DNA of 64,000 nt from Caldatribacterium sp051549785 (lineage in GTDB: Bacteria; Atribacterota; Atribacteria; Atribacterales; Caldatribacteriaceae): contig NZ_CP189974.1 of NCBI RefSeq assembly GCF_051549785.1, forward strand, positions 1,674,001 through 1,738,000, written 5' to 3'. The position numbers and the translations under genes were made by a program. This document shows positions 8,032 through 17,312 of the stretch, one piece after another (position 1 is the first letter of the stretch; every line of letters begins with the position of its first letter). The notes under the pieces were generated by a model, which saw nothing but the letters and a program-made list of their open reading frames with translations, was not told the origin of the DNA and ran no database searches.

Positions 8032-11000
8032 ACCAGCCTCCTCAGACTCAAGAGAATTTTCCTGCCGTCAAGATGGAACTCTCTCACCGTACTCTCTCCA
8101 CAGAGCACCGAACCCACAGAGACTTCCTGGGCCAGGACCTCTTCTTCGATGAGTTCCCGGTACCGCTCCACCACCCCAAGAAGATACGGGTCCGAATCCT
8201 TCGAGAGCAGAAGGACGATGCGCTCTTCAACGTCAAGGCCGAGCTCCTTCCGCCACATCTGAATACTGTGGACGAAGTCGCGGACCAGGCCCTCTTCCTT
8301 CAGGGCCTCATCGAGAGTGGTGTCGAGAATGACGGCGTATTGACCCTCACTTTCCACGGAAAAGTGACCACCGGTCTCAAGAACAACCTCCACCTCGTCC
8401 AGGCTCAGCGCAACCTCCGTCCCGGCCAAAGAGAGCAGGAGTTGCCCTTCCTGGAGGAACCTACGGGCCACATCCTGCGGGCAAGATGCCAGGGCTTTAG
8501 CGATCTCCTTGACTTTCTCGCCATAACGAGGGCCAAGAAGGGCAAAACGCGGTTTCAAGCGCACGGCAACGGTGTCCGGGAGTTCCTCAGCCCACTCAAT
8601 ATCCTTCACGTTGAGTTCATCCTGGACAAGCCCGGCAAAGGGCCGAACACGGGATTCATCCGTTCTGGGGAGCACAAGGGTAGCCTTCCTTAAAGGCTGG
8701 CGGAGCTTCACACCGACCTTATTGCGTACGGCCCGCCCAAGGTTCACGAGTTTTCGCGCCACATCCATGGACTGCAGAAGCTCCCGGTCAACGAGCTCCT
8801 CCTGGACTTCGGGGTAGTCCTCAAGGTGCACGCTCTCCTTCCGGGAGGGCAGAGGAGCCGCGAGGGTCTGGTACAGGAGTTCCGCAGTGAAGGGAACGAA
8901 GGGAGCAAGAAGCTTCGTAAGTCCAATGAGCACCGCATAAAGGGTGCGATAGGCCCCCGCTTTTTCTCCATCCCACTGGGATTTCCAGAAACGCCTTCGG
9001 GAACGGCGAATGTACCAGTTACTCAGGTCTTCGATGACGAACTCCTCAAGGGACTTCGCCGCCTTTGAAATCTCGAAGCGGTCCAGCGCTTCCCGGACCT
9101 CCTTCACAAGCTTTCTGAAAGCATTCACCAGCCAGCGATCCAGGAGATGCTCCGGTTCCTCAAACGAGGAATCCGGGGGGACGTAACGGTCAATGTTGGC
9201 ATAGAGGATGAAGAAGTTCACAACGTTCCAGAGAGTATCGAAGAACTTACTGAGGACCTCACGCAGACCTGATTTCCCGAAGCGCTTCGGTACCCAGGGA
9301 GGAGAAACAGAAAAAATGTACCAGCGAAGCACATCAGCACCATAGGCTTCGACGAGGTTCCAGGGGTTTACGACGTTACCGATGTGCTTGCTCATTTTCT
9401 GTCCTTTCTCATCAAGGCCGAGTTCAGTCACAAGGCAGTGCAAAAACGCAGGGCTTCTGAAAAGCATGCTCGCCAGTACATGGAGACTGTAGAACCATCC
9501 CCGGGTTTGATCGATGGCCTCGCAGATAAAGTCGGCGGGGAAGCTCCGGGCAAACTCTTCCTGGTTCTCAAAGGGATAGTGGTGCTGGGCCACGAACATG
9601 GCCCCTGAGTCAAACCAGCAGTCGATGACCTCGGGAACCCGCCGCATCACCCCGCCACACTGAGGGCAGGAGAGCAGCACCCGGTCTACGTATGGTCTGT
9701 GTAGCTCGATGTCACCGATGGGAGAAAGAGAGCGGGAACGCAGCTCTTCCAGGGACCCCACGGCGTCGGCAAACCCACAGGTGTCACATTTCCAGATATT
9801 CAGGGGAGTCCCCCAGTACCGTTCCCGGGAGAGCGCCCAGTCGACCACATTCTCCAGAAAATCTCCAAAACGCCCATCCCGGATATGCTCCGGAACCCAG
9901 TGAATTTTCCGATTGTTCTCCAAAAGAAGCTCACGGAACGCCGTAGTCTTTATGAACCAGCTCTCCTTCGCATAGTAGAGAAGAGGGGTATCACACCGCC
10001 AGCAAAAAGGATACGAATGCCGGTAGGTCTCCTTGCGGAAGAGTTTTCCTTCCTTTCGGAGATAGTCGATAATGAGCGGATCGGCATCCTTCACCCACAG
10101 ACCCTTCCATGGCTCAACGCTGCTATCGTACGTTCCATCGGGCAGTACCGGCTGAAGGACAGGGAGACCCTCCTTCTGCGCCAGACGCATGTCATCCTCT
10201 CCGAAGGCCGGCGCAATATGGACAATACCGGTACCTTCCGCCATGGAAACAAAATCACCAGCGAAAACCCTGTATCCCTTCTCGGCCCGGACAAAGGGAA
10301 GAAGGGGTTCGTACTCAAGGCCAACGAGGTCCTCACCTTTCATCTCCCGGAGAACCCGGAAAGTCCCCTCCTGGAAGAGCTTTTCCAGGCTCTCCTTCCC
10401 CAGGATGAACCGGGTACCATCTTTGCTTTCTATCTCCACATATGGCAGGTCTTTCCCCACCGCTAAAGCCACGTTGGCCACCAGTGTCCAGGGAGTGGTC
10501 GTCCATACCAGGAAAAAGGTCCCTGCTTTTCCTTTGACGGCGAATTTCACGTACACTGAAGGGTCATCAGTCTCCCGGTACCCCAGGGCAACCTCGTGAC
10601 TCGAGAGGGAAGTGCCGCAGCGAGGGCAGTACGGGAGGACCTTGTGCCCCTGGTACAGTAATCCCTGTTTCCAGAGCTCTTTGAGGATCCACCAGAGGCT
10701 TTCGATGTACTCGTTAGTACAGGTGATGTAGGGGTGTTCGAGGTCCATCCAGATTCCCAGGCGCTCCGTCAGCTTCTCCCACTCCCGGATGTACCGGAAA
10801 ACGCTCTCCTTGCATCGGGCATTGAAGGCTTCGACCCCAAACCGTTCGATATCCTGCTTGCCTCTTATGCCGAGTTCCTTCTCAACCTCAAGCTCTACAG
10901 GAAGACCGTGGGTATCCCAGCCTGCTTTTCGGGGAACGAAAAAGCCGCACATTGTCTTGTAACGGGGGATGAGGTCTTTGATGCTTCTTCCGATAACATG

Positions 11001-11171
11001 CCCTGCATGGGGATAGCCATTCGCCGTTGGAGGACCTTCGTAAAACGTAAAACGAGGACATCCCTCCCGTAGTCTGAGGCTCTTTTGGAAAATCTGCTGC
11101 TTTTTCCAGAAGGAGAGGATACGTTCTTCCTCCTTCGGGAGATAGCTCAGTTTTGGAAGCGACTGGAACAA
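8028..11171 (-). CDS. ileS: Isoleucyl-tRNA synthetase, eukaryote-like (IleS2) type
   Basis: A 1047-residue class Ia synthetase. HIGH is present as HAGH in NGYPHAGHVIGR (about 52-56), KMSKS as KMSKH in KGQKMSKHIGN, with the CP1 editing domain (WTTTPWTL) between them and a long C-terminal tRNA-binding region. The KMSKH form and length fit the IleS2 group rather than the E. coli type; IleS2 enzymes are known for low mupirocin sensitivity. The start codon appears to be TTG (11169-11171), preceded by GGAAGGTGAAGG; no ATG occurs in frame for about 70 codons, which would be inside the catalytic core. It lies between tldE (21-base gap) and the LysM-M23 gene. Confidence 0.95.
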   Translation of the reverse strand: MFQSLPKLSYLPKEEERILSFWKKQQIFQKSLRLREGCPRFTFYEGPPTANGYPHAGHVIGRSIKDLIPRYKTMCGFFVPRKAGWDTHGLPVELEVEKELGIRGKQDIERFGVEAFNARCKESVFRYIREWEKLTERLGIWMDLEHPYITCTNEYIESLWWILKELWKQGLLYQGHKVLPYCPRCGTSLSSHEVALGYRETDDPSVYVKFAVKGKAGTFFLVWTTTPWTLVANVALAVGKDLPYVEIESKDGTRFILGKESLEKLFQEGTFRVLREMKGEDLVGLEYEPLLPFVRAEKGYRVFAGDFVSMAEGTGIVHIAPAFGEDDMRLAQKEGLPVLQPVLPDGTYDSSVEPWKGLWVKDADPLIIDYLRKEGKLFRKETYRHSYPFCWRCDTPLLYYAKESWFIKTTAFRELLLENNRKIHWVPEHIRDGRFGDFLENVVDWALSRERYWGTPLNIWKCDTCGFADAVGSLEELRSRSLSPIGDIELHRPYVDRVLLSCPQCGGVMRRVPEVIDCWFDSGAMFVAQHHYPFENQEEFARSFPADFICEAIDQTRGWFYSLHVLASMLFRSPAFLHCLVTELGLDEKGQKMSKHIGNVVNPWNLVEAYGADVLRWYIFSVSPPWVPKRFGKSGLREVLSKFFDTLWNVVNFFILYANIDRYVPPDSSFEEPEHLLDRWLVNAFRKLVKEVREALDRFEISKAAKSLEEFVIEDLSNWYIRRSRRRFWKSQWDGEKAGAYRTLYAVLIGLTKLLAPFVPFTAELLYQTLAAPLPSRKESVHLEDYPEVQEELVDRELLQSMDVARKLVNLGRAVRNKVGVKLRQPLRKATLVLPRTDESRVRPFAGLVQDELNVKDIEWAEELPDTVAVRLKPRFALLGPRYGEKVKEIAKALASCPQDVARRFLQEGQLLLSLAGTEVALSLDEVEVVLETGGHFSVESEGQYAVILDTTLDEALKEEGLVRDFVHSIQMWRKELGLDVEERIVLLLSKDSDPYLLGVVERYRELIEEEVLAQEVSVGSVLCGESTVREFHLDGRKILLSLRRLV

Positions 11172-11192
11172 TGTCCTTCACCTTCCTTGCGT

Positions 11193-12506
11193 TCAGCTTG
11201 CGGCATTCACCTGGATGGGCTCAACGAGCATGTATGGGGCAAGGATACTCCCCTGTACCCACCGGCAGTCCCGGGAAAGCTCCTTAACGTTTTTCAGGGC
11301 TTCATAGGCATTGCCGCTGATCATAACGTTCTTGACACGTCCTTGGATTTCGCCACCCTTTACGTAAAAGCCAAGCTGCACACCACAGGAGAAAAACCCC
11401 GAGGCAATGTTGCTCTGACCAAGCCCAAGAAGGCTATCCACCACGAGGCCCTCCTCAAGCTCCTCCACTAGAGTCTCACGATCCCGCAGCCCGTTTTTGA
11501 TCTTCAGGACGCTAAAGCCCGGCTCTGGCATATCCCATGGAGAGCGACGGAAACCGCTGGCTGTGGTTCTTCGTCCAGTCCTTGCCGCACTCCAGAGGTC
11601 CCAGAAACCATCTTCCACCTTCCCACTCTCCACAAGGACACGTTCTTCGGGGGTCAGTATCCCCTCGTCATCGAACGGGCACGAACCCAAAGCCCAGGGC
11701 TCTTGAGGGATCTCGACAAGAGAGAACAACGAGGAAAAGAGAACCTTACCAAGTTTGTCCTGGAGTGGAGATTTTCCGAAAGCGATGTTACGACCGCTCA
11801 ATCCATACAGCAGGGGGTGCAGAAGGACCATACACCCTGAGGGAGTAAAAAGCACAGGATACTGTCCACTCTGGATGGAAACCACCCGCTCTGAAAGGTC
11901 GAGCTTGAGCTCAACCTCTTTCAGGAGGTCATCAACGTCGAGGTCACGATTGCCCCAGCTCCTTTCCACATATACGGTCAGGATATCCTCATCCTTCACC
12001 CGAGTGGCCTCAACTGAGATGTCAAAAAAAGTTCGGGCAAAGCGAATCTCCTCTTCATGGTGGTTGAAGAGCTCCCGTTCCTCTTTTCCCGCAACAATAC
12101 GAACATTCGTCAAAACCTCAGGATGAGTTGTCTTTAGCTGTCCCACAAGATGTTCCCCAATTTCCACCATTTCCCGAACGCTCAGTTCCTCAAGGCGAGG
12201 ATCAACAAAATCCTTCCATTCGGTGGTGGAAGGATAGGAAGGAATGGTGAAATCAACCACGTCACCAAAAGCGCTCACTTCCAGAGCCTGCTCTACCGCT
12301 TCCGAAGGGGCACAGGGAGGTGTGAAGGCGTAAAACCCCAGGCGTTTGTCAGGGCGAATCACCCTCAACCCACACCCGGTATGCTCTCTCGCCACATACC
12401 CCCGAAACACTCCGGCTTCGTACTCTATGCTCTTCTCCCAGACTCTTCGTACAAAGAGGTCCGCCTGAAGCCCTCTGGCCCTCGCAATGCTCACAACCTC
12501 ACGCAT
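11193..12506 (-). CDS. tldE: TldE/PmbA-family partner of TldD metalloprotease
   Basis: A 437-residue member of the TldD/PmbA family lacking the HExxxH zinc motif, i.e. the TldE (PmbA)-like subunit. The Gly-rich C-terminal segment around LGQSNIASGFFSCGVQLGFYVKGGEIQGRVKNVMISGNAYEALKNV is characteristic (shown here only as landmarks: SNIASG, GGEIQG, ISGNAYE). TldD and TldE form a heterodimeric peptidase that degrades unfolded peptides and matures some RiPPs. The ATG at 12504-12506 (MREVVSIAR) lies inside the last codons of tldD, so the two subunits are translationally coupled; an ATG-equivalent six codons further upstream has no better ribosome site. Confidence 0.9.
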   Translation of the reverse strand: MREVVSIARARGLQADLFVRRVWEKSIEYEAGVFRGYVAREHTGCGLRVIRPDKRLGFYAFTPPCAPSEAVEQALEVSAFGDVVDFTIPSYPSTTEWKDFVDPRLEELSVREMVEIGEHLVGQLKTTHPEVLTNVRIVAGKEERELFNHHEEEIRFARTFFDISVEATRVKDEDILTVYVERSWGNRDLDVDDLLKEVELKLDLSERVVSIQSGQYPVLFTPSGCMVLLHPLLYGLSGRNIAFGKSPLQDKLGKVLFSSLFSLVEIPQEPWALGSCPFDDEGILTPEERVLVESGKVEDGFWDLWSAARTGRRTTASGFRRSPWDMPEPGFSVLKIKNGLRDRETLVEELEEGLVVDSLLGLGQSNIASGFFSCGVQLGFYVKGGEIQGRVKNVMISGNAYEALKNVKELSRDCRWVQGSILAPYMLVEPIQVNAAS

Positions 12507-13875
12507 GGCACTGTCCCCCCACAAGGACTTCCCTCAATCGAACATGTGGACTTCCCGTTGGTGTGGGAAGGCCCATCTGCTCACCCTTCCCGCACCAGCC
12601 CACCTCGGTCCAGCGGAAATCGTTCGCTACTGCGTCTATTTTACCAAGAGTTTGAAAGAGATTTCCACTGAGGACGATGTCCTTCACCATCTCCCCAACC
12701 TTCCCCCCTTCAATGAGGTACCCGTAGGCCGGGGAGAAGGTGAAAAGCTCAAGAGCGGTGCTCCCACCAACGTACTCCACCGCGTACACACCCCGTTTGA
12801 TGTCGGCGAAAAGGTCTTCAGGGGGTACCGTTCCTGGCTCAATTCCCGTGTTGGTCATCCGCACAATGGGTGGGAAGCGATACGAAATGGTGCGGGCATT
12901 CCCCGTAGGGGACTCACCAAGGAGAAACGCCGTCTCCCGCGAGTGCAGTCTTCCAGAGAGATAGCCCTCCCGAATGAGGCATGTCCGTTGCGTCCGCGTG
13001 CCCTCATCGTCGTAGGGAGAAGAGCCCCTGAGGTTTTCAAGGCTCCCATCATCAAATACCGAGAGCACCGGGGAAGCAATCGGCTTCCCCAGCACCATGA
13101 GTCTTTGAAGGCGCTCATTCCGAGAAAGAAAATCTGCCTCGCTGAGATGTCCAAACGCCTCGTGAATGAAAACCCCCGCAAGGACTGGGTCCAGAATCAC
13201 ATCGTACACCCCACCAGGGAAGGGTCGGGCAAAGAGCAATGCCTCCGCCTGCTTCCCCACCCGATGGGCAAGCTCTTCCAAGCCCCTCACAAGCTCAAAC
13301 CCTGCCTTCCCAGCCACTCCATCACGATAGACCTCAATCTGGTCTCCTTTCCTGGCCGTTGCCACAAAGCTCAGCGAAATGTCGGGTCTTTCCCAGAAGA
13401 TCACAGACCCATCAGAGTTGGCGAAGTACACGGTGCGCCACTCATCGCGGTACTCCACAACCGCACTGACCACAAAAGGAGAGGCCTCCCGGAGCATCCG
13501 GGCATAGGCAAAAAGGAGCTGGACTTTCTCCCCAAGAGGTTTCTCCCGAAAATCCTCTCGCGGGGAAAAACGAATTTCCTCTTCGGTACCTTCCCCCCGG
13601 ATAACACCGGTTCCGCTTTGCGGAAGGAGGACGACCGAGCGCAGACCGGAAGCAACGTGCTCTTTGAGGCTATCCCACCCCTGGAAACTCACAAACCACC
13701 AGCCCGTTTTCGGATGGAGAATGCGAAGGGAACCGCCCCGCTCTTCTGTAACCTTGAGCCTCTCCACAGTAGTGTTGTGGATGCGAATGCTTGTGGTCAC
13801 GATGTGCTCCAGGCGGATTTCCAGGTATTCCCCGTTTTGAGGCTTTCGCACAAGGTCACGCAAGATCTCTCTCAT
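12499..13875 (-). CDS. tldD: TldD-family zinc metalloprotease
   Basis: A 458-residue TldD. The zinc-binding helix HEAFGHLSEAD (about residues 239-249) carries the family HExxxH motif; the Gly/Asp-rich segments DDEGTRTQRT and NARTISYRFPPIVRMTNT are also typical. Works with TldE, encoded directly downstream with an 8-base overlap. Its own ATG overlaps the stop of the upstream PpiC gene (ATGA). No precursor peptide gene resembling a RiPP is visible nearby, so a general peptide-degrading role is more likely than natural-product maturation. Confidence 0.93.
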   Translation of the reverse strand: MREILRDLVRKPQNGEYLEIRLEHIVTTSIRIHNTTVERLKVTEERGGSLRILHPKTGWWFVSFQGWDSLKEHVASGLRSVVLLPQSGTGVIRGEGTEEEIRFSPREDFREKPLGEKVQLLFAYARMLREASPFVVSAVVEYRDEWRTVYFANSDGSVIFWERPDISLSFVATARKGDQIEVYRDGVAGKAGFELVRGLEELAHRVGKQAEALLFARPFPGGVYDVILDPVLAGVFIHEAFGHLSEADFLSRNERLQRLMVLGKPIASPVLSVFDDGSLENLRGSSPYDDEGTRTQRTCLIREGYLSGRLHSRETAFLLGESPTGNARTISYRFPPIVRMTNTGIEPGTVPPEDLFADIKRGVYAVEYVGGSTALELFTFSPAYGYLIEGGKVGEMVKDIVLSGNLFQTLGKIDAVANDFRWTEVGWCGKGEQMGLPTPTGSPHVRLREVLVGGQCHA

Positions 13876-14780
13876 GGAGACGGTGACACACCTTCTTGGA
13901 CTTTCTCAGCGTTGCTTCCTGAGGGGAGATTTTCCTCTATTATGGCAATTTCGGCCTTGCTTTTCAACTCCTCAATCCACTTCTCGAACGCTTCCTGCTG
14001 CTTCTGGGGAGTGAGACGGGCGACGATTTCCTCGCGAACTTCAGAGAGCTCTTTGAGGCGGGGTTTCAGATGTTCCTCCACAAGGAAAATGTGGAACCCA
14101 TCGTTGATCTCTACGATATCGCTGTAATTCCCCGGAGCAAGTTCAAAGAGGATCTTCTCGATTTCAGGATCAAGATCCCCCCGCCTGATATACCCCATTG
14201 CTCCGCCGCTTAAGGCGTCAGGCGACTCGGACTTCTCCCGTGCTACCTCCTCAAAGGGTCGCCCAGTCTTCAACTCCGCAAGAATAGCTTCCGCCTTCTC
14301 CCGAGAACTCGCCATGATATGTCGCGCTTTCACTTGTTCGGGCTCAGTATAGAGCGTGGGATTGGCGTTGTATTCCTTCTGGATTTCTTCGTCGCTCACC
14401 TGGACCTTCTCGATGATCTCCCTTTTGATGATTTCCCGAATGAGAACCTGCTTTTTAAGCTCCTCAATCTGCTTCACCACTTCAGGGTCCGATTCAAGCC
14501 CAATCTTCCGGGCCTCCTGCAAAAGGAGGAGCTGGCGAATGAACTGCTCCAGAAGATCCCGCATACCTCCGGGAAACTGCGTTCTGTAAGCCTCGGGAAG
14601 ACTATTCCATATCCTCTCCAGGTCCTCAAGGTAAATCGGTTCTCCATTCACCTCAGCGACAACCTTCCGCTCCACACCTTGAGGTGTGGGCATGGGCGTC
14701 TCTTCAGCCCAGATACTCCATCCCCACACCAGTACGCAAACCGCAAGGATAAGCAATCCCCAAACTCGCGATAACCTCAT
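13872..14780 (-). CDS. Exported PpiC/SurA-like peptidyl-prolyl isomerase (foldase)
   Basis: A 302-residue protein with an N-terminal hydrophobic segment (about 5-25, LLILAVCVLVWGWSIWA), a SurA_N-like helical part (about 40-135) and a parvulin domain (about 147-240, with ARHIMASSREKAEAILAELK, GGAMGYIRRGDLDPEIE and INDGFHIFLVEE). It probably assists folding of exported proteins outside the cytoplasmic membrane. A C-terminal helix and a Ser/Pro-rich tail end the protein. ATG overlaps the stop of the upstream small membrane protein gene (ATG at 14778-14780). PrsA-like lipobox is absent (no Cys after the hydrophobic stretch). Confidence 0.88.
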   Translation of the reverse strand: MRLSRVWGLLILAVCVLVWGWSIWAEETPMPTPQGVERKVVAEVNGEPIYLEDLERIWNSLPEAYRTQFPGGMRDLLEQFIRQLLLLQEARKIGLESDPEVVKQIEELKKQVLIREIIKREIIEKVQVSDEEIQKEYNANPTLYTEPEQVKARHIMASSREKAEAILAELKTGRPFEEVAREKSESPDALSGGAMGYIRRGDLDPEIEKILFELAPGNYSDIVEINDGFHIFLVEEHLKPRLKELSEVREEIVARLTPQKQQEAFEKWIEELKSKAEIAIIEENLPSGSNAEKVQEGVSPSP

Positions 14781-15019
14781 TGTCCTTCTCCTTTCTCTCT
14801 GGCAATCTCGTCTTCAAAGACGTACAAGGGAAAACGGTCTTCCGCGATGCTCTCCTCTTCCCCCCTTTCCTCCGGAAGGCTGCGCTTTTCTCCCAGCCGG
14901 TCCACCTTTTTTGCCAGGGACCGCAAAAGATGTTGCACTTCTTTCAACCGTTCGTTGAGAACCCAAAAAAGCAAAAGCCCGTACAGCACAAGAACAATGA
15001 GCAAAATTCCCAAAAGCAA
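14777..15019 (-). CDS. Small single-span membrane protein, unknown function
   Basis: An 80-residue protein: one N-terminal transmembrane helix (residues about 2-20, LLGILLIVLVLYGLLLFWVL), then an amphipathic basic helix with heptad-like leucines (ERLKEVQHLLRSLAKKVDRL), then an acidic tail. I do not recognise a family. Its end overlaps the start of the PpiC foldase by 4 bases and it begins 24 bases after glgC copy 1, so it is cotranscribed with both. A role in anchoring or regulating an envelope complex is only a guess. The overlap and sensible composition make it likely to be real. Confidence 0.6.
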   Translation of the reverse strand: MLLGILLIVLVLYGLLLFWVLNERLKEVQHLLRSLAKKVDRLGEKRSLPEERGEEESIAEDRFPLYVFEDEIAREKGEGQ

Positions 15020-15043
15020 GGCACAGACCCCCAGTCCAGAAAG

Positions 15044-16300
15044 CTATACGATGACCGAACCGCTCCGAAGTTCCTTCAAGCCCTCAAAACGTTCCCTCTG
15101 CACTCCAATGCCGATGAGGCAATTCCTGTGAATCACCATTCCTTCCGGGATAATGCTCCCTTTCCCGACGAGGTTGACCCCCCAGTCCAGGAGGTCCGGG
15201 CGAGCGTCATTCGGTGTCAGGTCACTTCCATATCCCACCACCGCTCCTTTCTCCACCACCACTCTCTTGTCGAGGATACTCAGAAAGACCCGGGCCCTTT
15301 CCCCAACAACCGAATCGTTGAAGATGATGGAATCATGGACCTGGGCCCCCTCTTCAACCACAACTCCCGGGAAGATCACCGAGTGCACAACCTCCCCCCT
15401 GATGACCGCTCCTTCTCCAATGATGCTTGAGGCAACCCGCGCACCTTTGCAGATCTGCGTTGGGGGATAGGGAGGACGATTGGTGTAGATGACCCAGTCA
15501 GGATCGTAGAGGTTGAAAGAGGGCAGGGGAGCCAGAAGATGCATGTTGGCCTCCCAGTATGCCCGAATCGTCCCAACATCAAACCACGGTCCGGTGTAAA
15601 AGTACGCCTGCATCCTCACCTTTCCCACACTGGCGATAATGGTATCACGCACGAGGTCGAATTTCCCTTCTCTGGCATTCTCAAGCAGTTTCTCCACAAG
15701 AAACTCGGTGCGGAAGACGTAAATCCCCATGAAAGCGATAGTCGACCATGGAACGGAGGGCTTTTCCTCGAAGCGAGTAATCCAGTTATCCTCATCCACC
15801 GCAACCACACCAAATCGGGAAACATCCTCCTCCCGCACCCGGGTAACCACAAGGGTAACATCAGCATCTCGGTCAATATGGTACGCCATGAGAGGATTAT
15901 AGTCCATGAGATACACATGGTCTCCGGAGAGCACAAGGAGGTGGGGAACCCTCTTTCGAAGGATGATATTCATGTTCTGGTACAGGGCATCCCCCGTCCC
16001 CCTATACCATCCCCCGACAGTTCGACCAAGGTACGGCTGTAGGAGTTCAATGCCACCCTGTTTCCTGTCGAGATCCCAGGGACGCCCAGCCCCGATGTGC
16101 TCAATGAGCGAGCGAGGCTGGTACTGCGTGAGTACGCCGATGTCGTAAATTCCGGAATTCACGCAGTTACTCAAGGGGAAATCAATGAGACGGTAACATC
16201 CCCCAAAAGGCACAGCCGCTTTTGCACGCTCGACCGAGAGCACACTCAGCCGATCTCCTTTGCCCCCAGCAAGAATCATGGCGTACCGGATCGGTGGCAT
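15044..16300 (-). CDS. glgC: Glucose-1-phosphate adenylyltransferase, copy 1 (GlgC family)
   Basis: A 418-residue ADP-glucose pyrophosphorylase-like enzyme. The nucleotide-binding start MILAGGKGDRL, catalytic SGDHVYLMDY (Asp equivalent to E. coli D142) and sugar-phosphate FEEKP (Lys equivalent to K195) are present; a left-handed beta-helix follows from about residue 300. Compared with copy 2 (22799-24079), the segment is SVERAKAAVPFGGCYR: the position of the E. coli fructose-1,6-bisphosphate-binding Lys39 is Glu, and GGK is GGC. This suggests altered allosteric control. ATG at 16298-16300 has AGGAGG 10 bases upstream; a GTG two codons earlier (16306) is possible but too close to the same site. 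The start is 2 bases after the galT stop region. Confidence 0.9.
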   Translation of the reverse strand: MPPIRYAMILAGGKGDRLSVLSVERAKAAVPFGGCYRLIDFPLSNCVNSGIYDIGVLTQYQPRSLIEHIGAGRPWDLDRKQGGIELLQPYLGRTVGGWYRGTGDALYQNMNIILRKRVPHLLVLSGDHVYLMDYNPLMAYHIDRDADVTLVVTRVREEDVSRFGVVAVDEDNWITRFEEKPSVPWSTIAFMGIYVFRTEFLVEKLLENAREGKFDLVRDTIIASVGKVRMQAYFYTGPWFDVGTIRAYWEANMHLLAPLPSFNLYDPDWVIYTNRPPYPPTQICKGARVASSIIGEGAVIRGEVVHSVIFPGVVVEEGAQVHDSIIFNDSVVGERARVFLSILDKRVVVEKGAVVGYGSDLTPNDARPDLLDWGVNLVGKGSIIPEGMVIHRNCLIGIGVQRERFEGLKELRSGSVIV

Positions 16301-16302
16301 AC

Positions 16303-17304
16303 TCACTCACCCTCCTGGAACCCAAGGCAGAGGCGAAGCCTTGAGGCTGCCTCCTCAGGAGGCAGGACGTTAATGGAAAACCCGCTTCCCCATTCAAAAC
16401 CTGCCACTCGGGGAAAGCTCGGCAAAATTTCAAAGTGCCAGTGGTAACTCTGATGCTCTTCGCTCCGGGCATGGTACGGTACACTGTGGAGAACAAAGTT
16501 AAAAGCAGACCCACCTGAACATTCCCGAACGCCCCAGAGGACTCTGCGCAGAGTCTGAGCCAGGTCCTCAAGGCGTGTTTCCTCGAGGAAGGTAGCGCTG
16601 TGATGCACCGGGAGCACCACAACCTCAAAGGGGAAGCGAGCAGCGTAGGGAACCAGAGCGACAAAATGTTCGCTTTCAAAAACGACCCGGGCAAACTTCC
16701 CCCTTTCCTGTTCAAGGAGCGCACAGAAGAGACATTTCCCACACTGCGAGTAAAACGTCCTCGCACTCTGGAGCTCCGCACAAACGGCCTGGGGGATGAC
16801 GGGTGTAGCGACAAACTGGGAATGGGCGTGGCTCATAGAAGCCCCAGCCTCCACACCCTGATTTTTGAAAATCAAACCGTACCGAAGCTCCCTCTCGCCC
16901 GAAAAATACCGCAATCGTTCCCTGTATGCCGTCAGTACCCTGACAATCTGTTCTTCGGGGAGCTCTGAAAAATCCACAGCATGATGGGGAGTTTCAACGA
17001 TGACTTCGTGCACTCCAAAGCCGCTCATCGCCCGGTGAAACCCATCCTCCATACTCCAGAAGGGGATATCCCTCTGGAGAGCGGGGTACTTGTTCGGAAA
17101 AACCCGAACGAACCACCCCGGCTGGTTCTCTACGGTTCCGTCACGACGAATACTGAACACTTCGGGAGGGGTCATGGCTTCCATGCCCTCACAGAAAGGA
17201 CACTGGGTCCCTTCTCCTTCCCCAAATTCATATGGACGACCTGCACGCTCCGGAGCTACAATGGTCCAGCGTTCAGTAAAGGGATCCTTTCGCCATTCCG
17301 ACAT
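16303..17304 (-). CDS. galT: Galactose-1-phosphate uridylyltransferase family protein
   Basis: A 333-residue HIT-superfamily nucleotidyltransferase. The catalytic motif is SHAHSQF (about residues 156-162; the nucleophile is the second His), and Zn/Fe-binding Cys pairs occur in QCPFC and KCLFC. GalT exchanges UMP between glucose-1-P and galactose-1-P in the Leloir pathway. No galK or galE is nearby; the gene instead abuts glgC, so it may feed glucose-1-phosphate into glycogen, or be an ADP-sugar phosphorylase-like relative. The catalytic motif has Ala in place of the usual Pro (HPH), as in many thermophile homologues. Confidence 0.85.
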   Translation of the reverse strand: MSEWRKDPFTERWTIVAPERAGRPYEFGEGEGTQCPFCEGMEAMTPPEVFSIRRDGTVENQPGWFVRVFPNKYPALQRDIPFWSMEDGFHRAMSGFGVHEVIVETPHHAVDFSELPEEQIVRVLTAYRERLRYFSGERELRYGLIFKNQGVEAGASMSHAHSQFVATPVIPQAVCAELQSARTFYSQCGKCLFCALLEQERGKFARVVFESEHFVALVPYAARFPFEVVVLPVHHSATFLEETRLEDLAQTLRRVLWGVRECSGGSAFNFVLHSVPYHARSEEHQSYHWHFEILPSFPRVAGFEWGSGFSINVLPPEEAASRLRLCLGFQEGE

Positions 17305-17312
17305 AGAGAATC

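Noticed and set aside
11193..13875. A RiPP (microcin-like) maturation locus around tldD/tldE
   Set aside because: No precursor peptide, cyclodehydratase or exporter lies nearby; neighbours are housekeeping genes.
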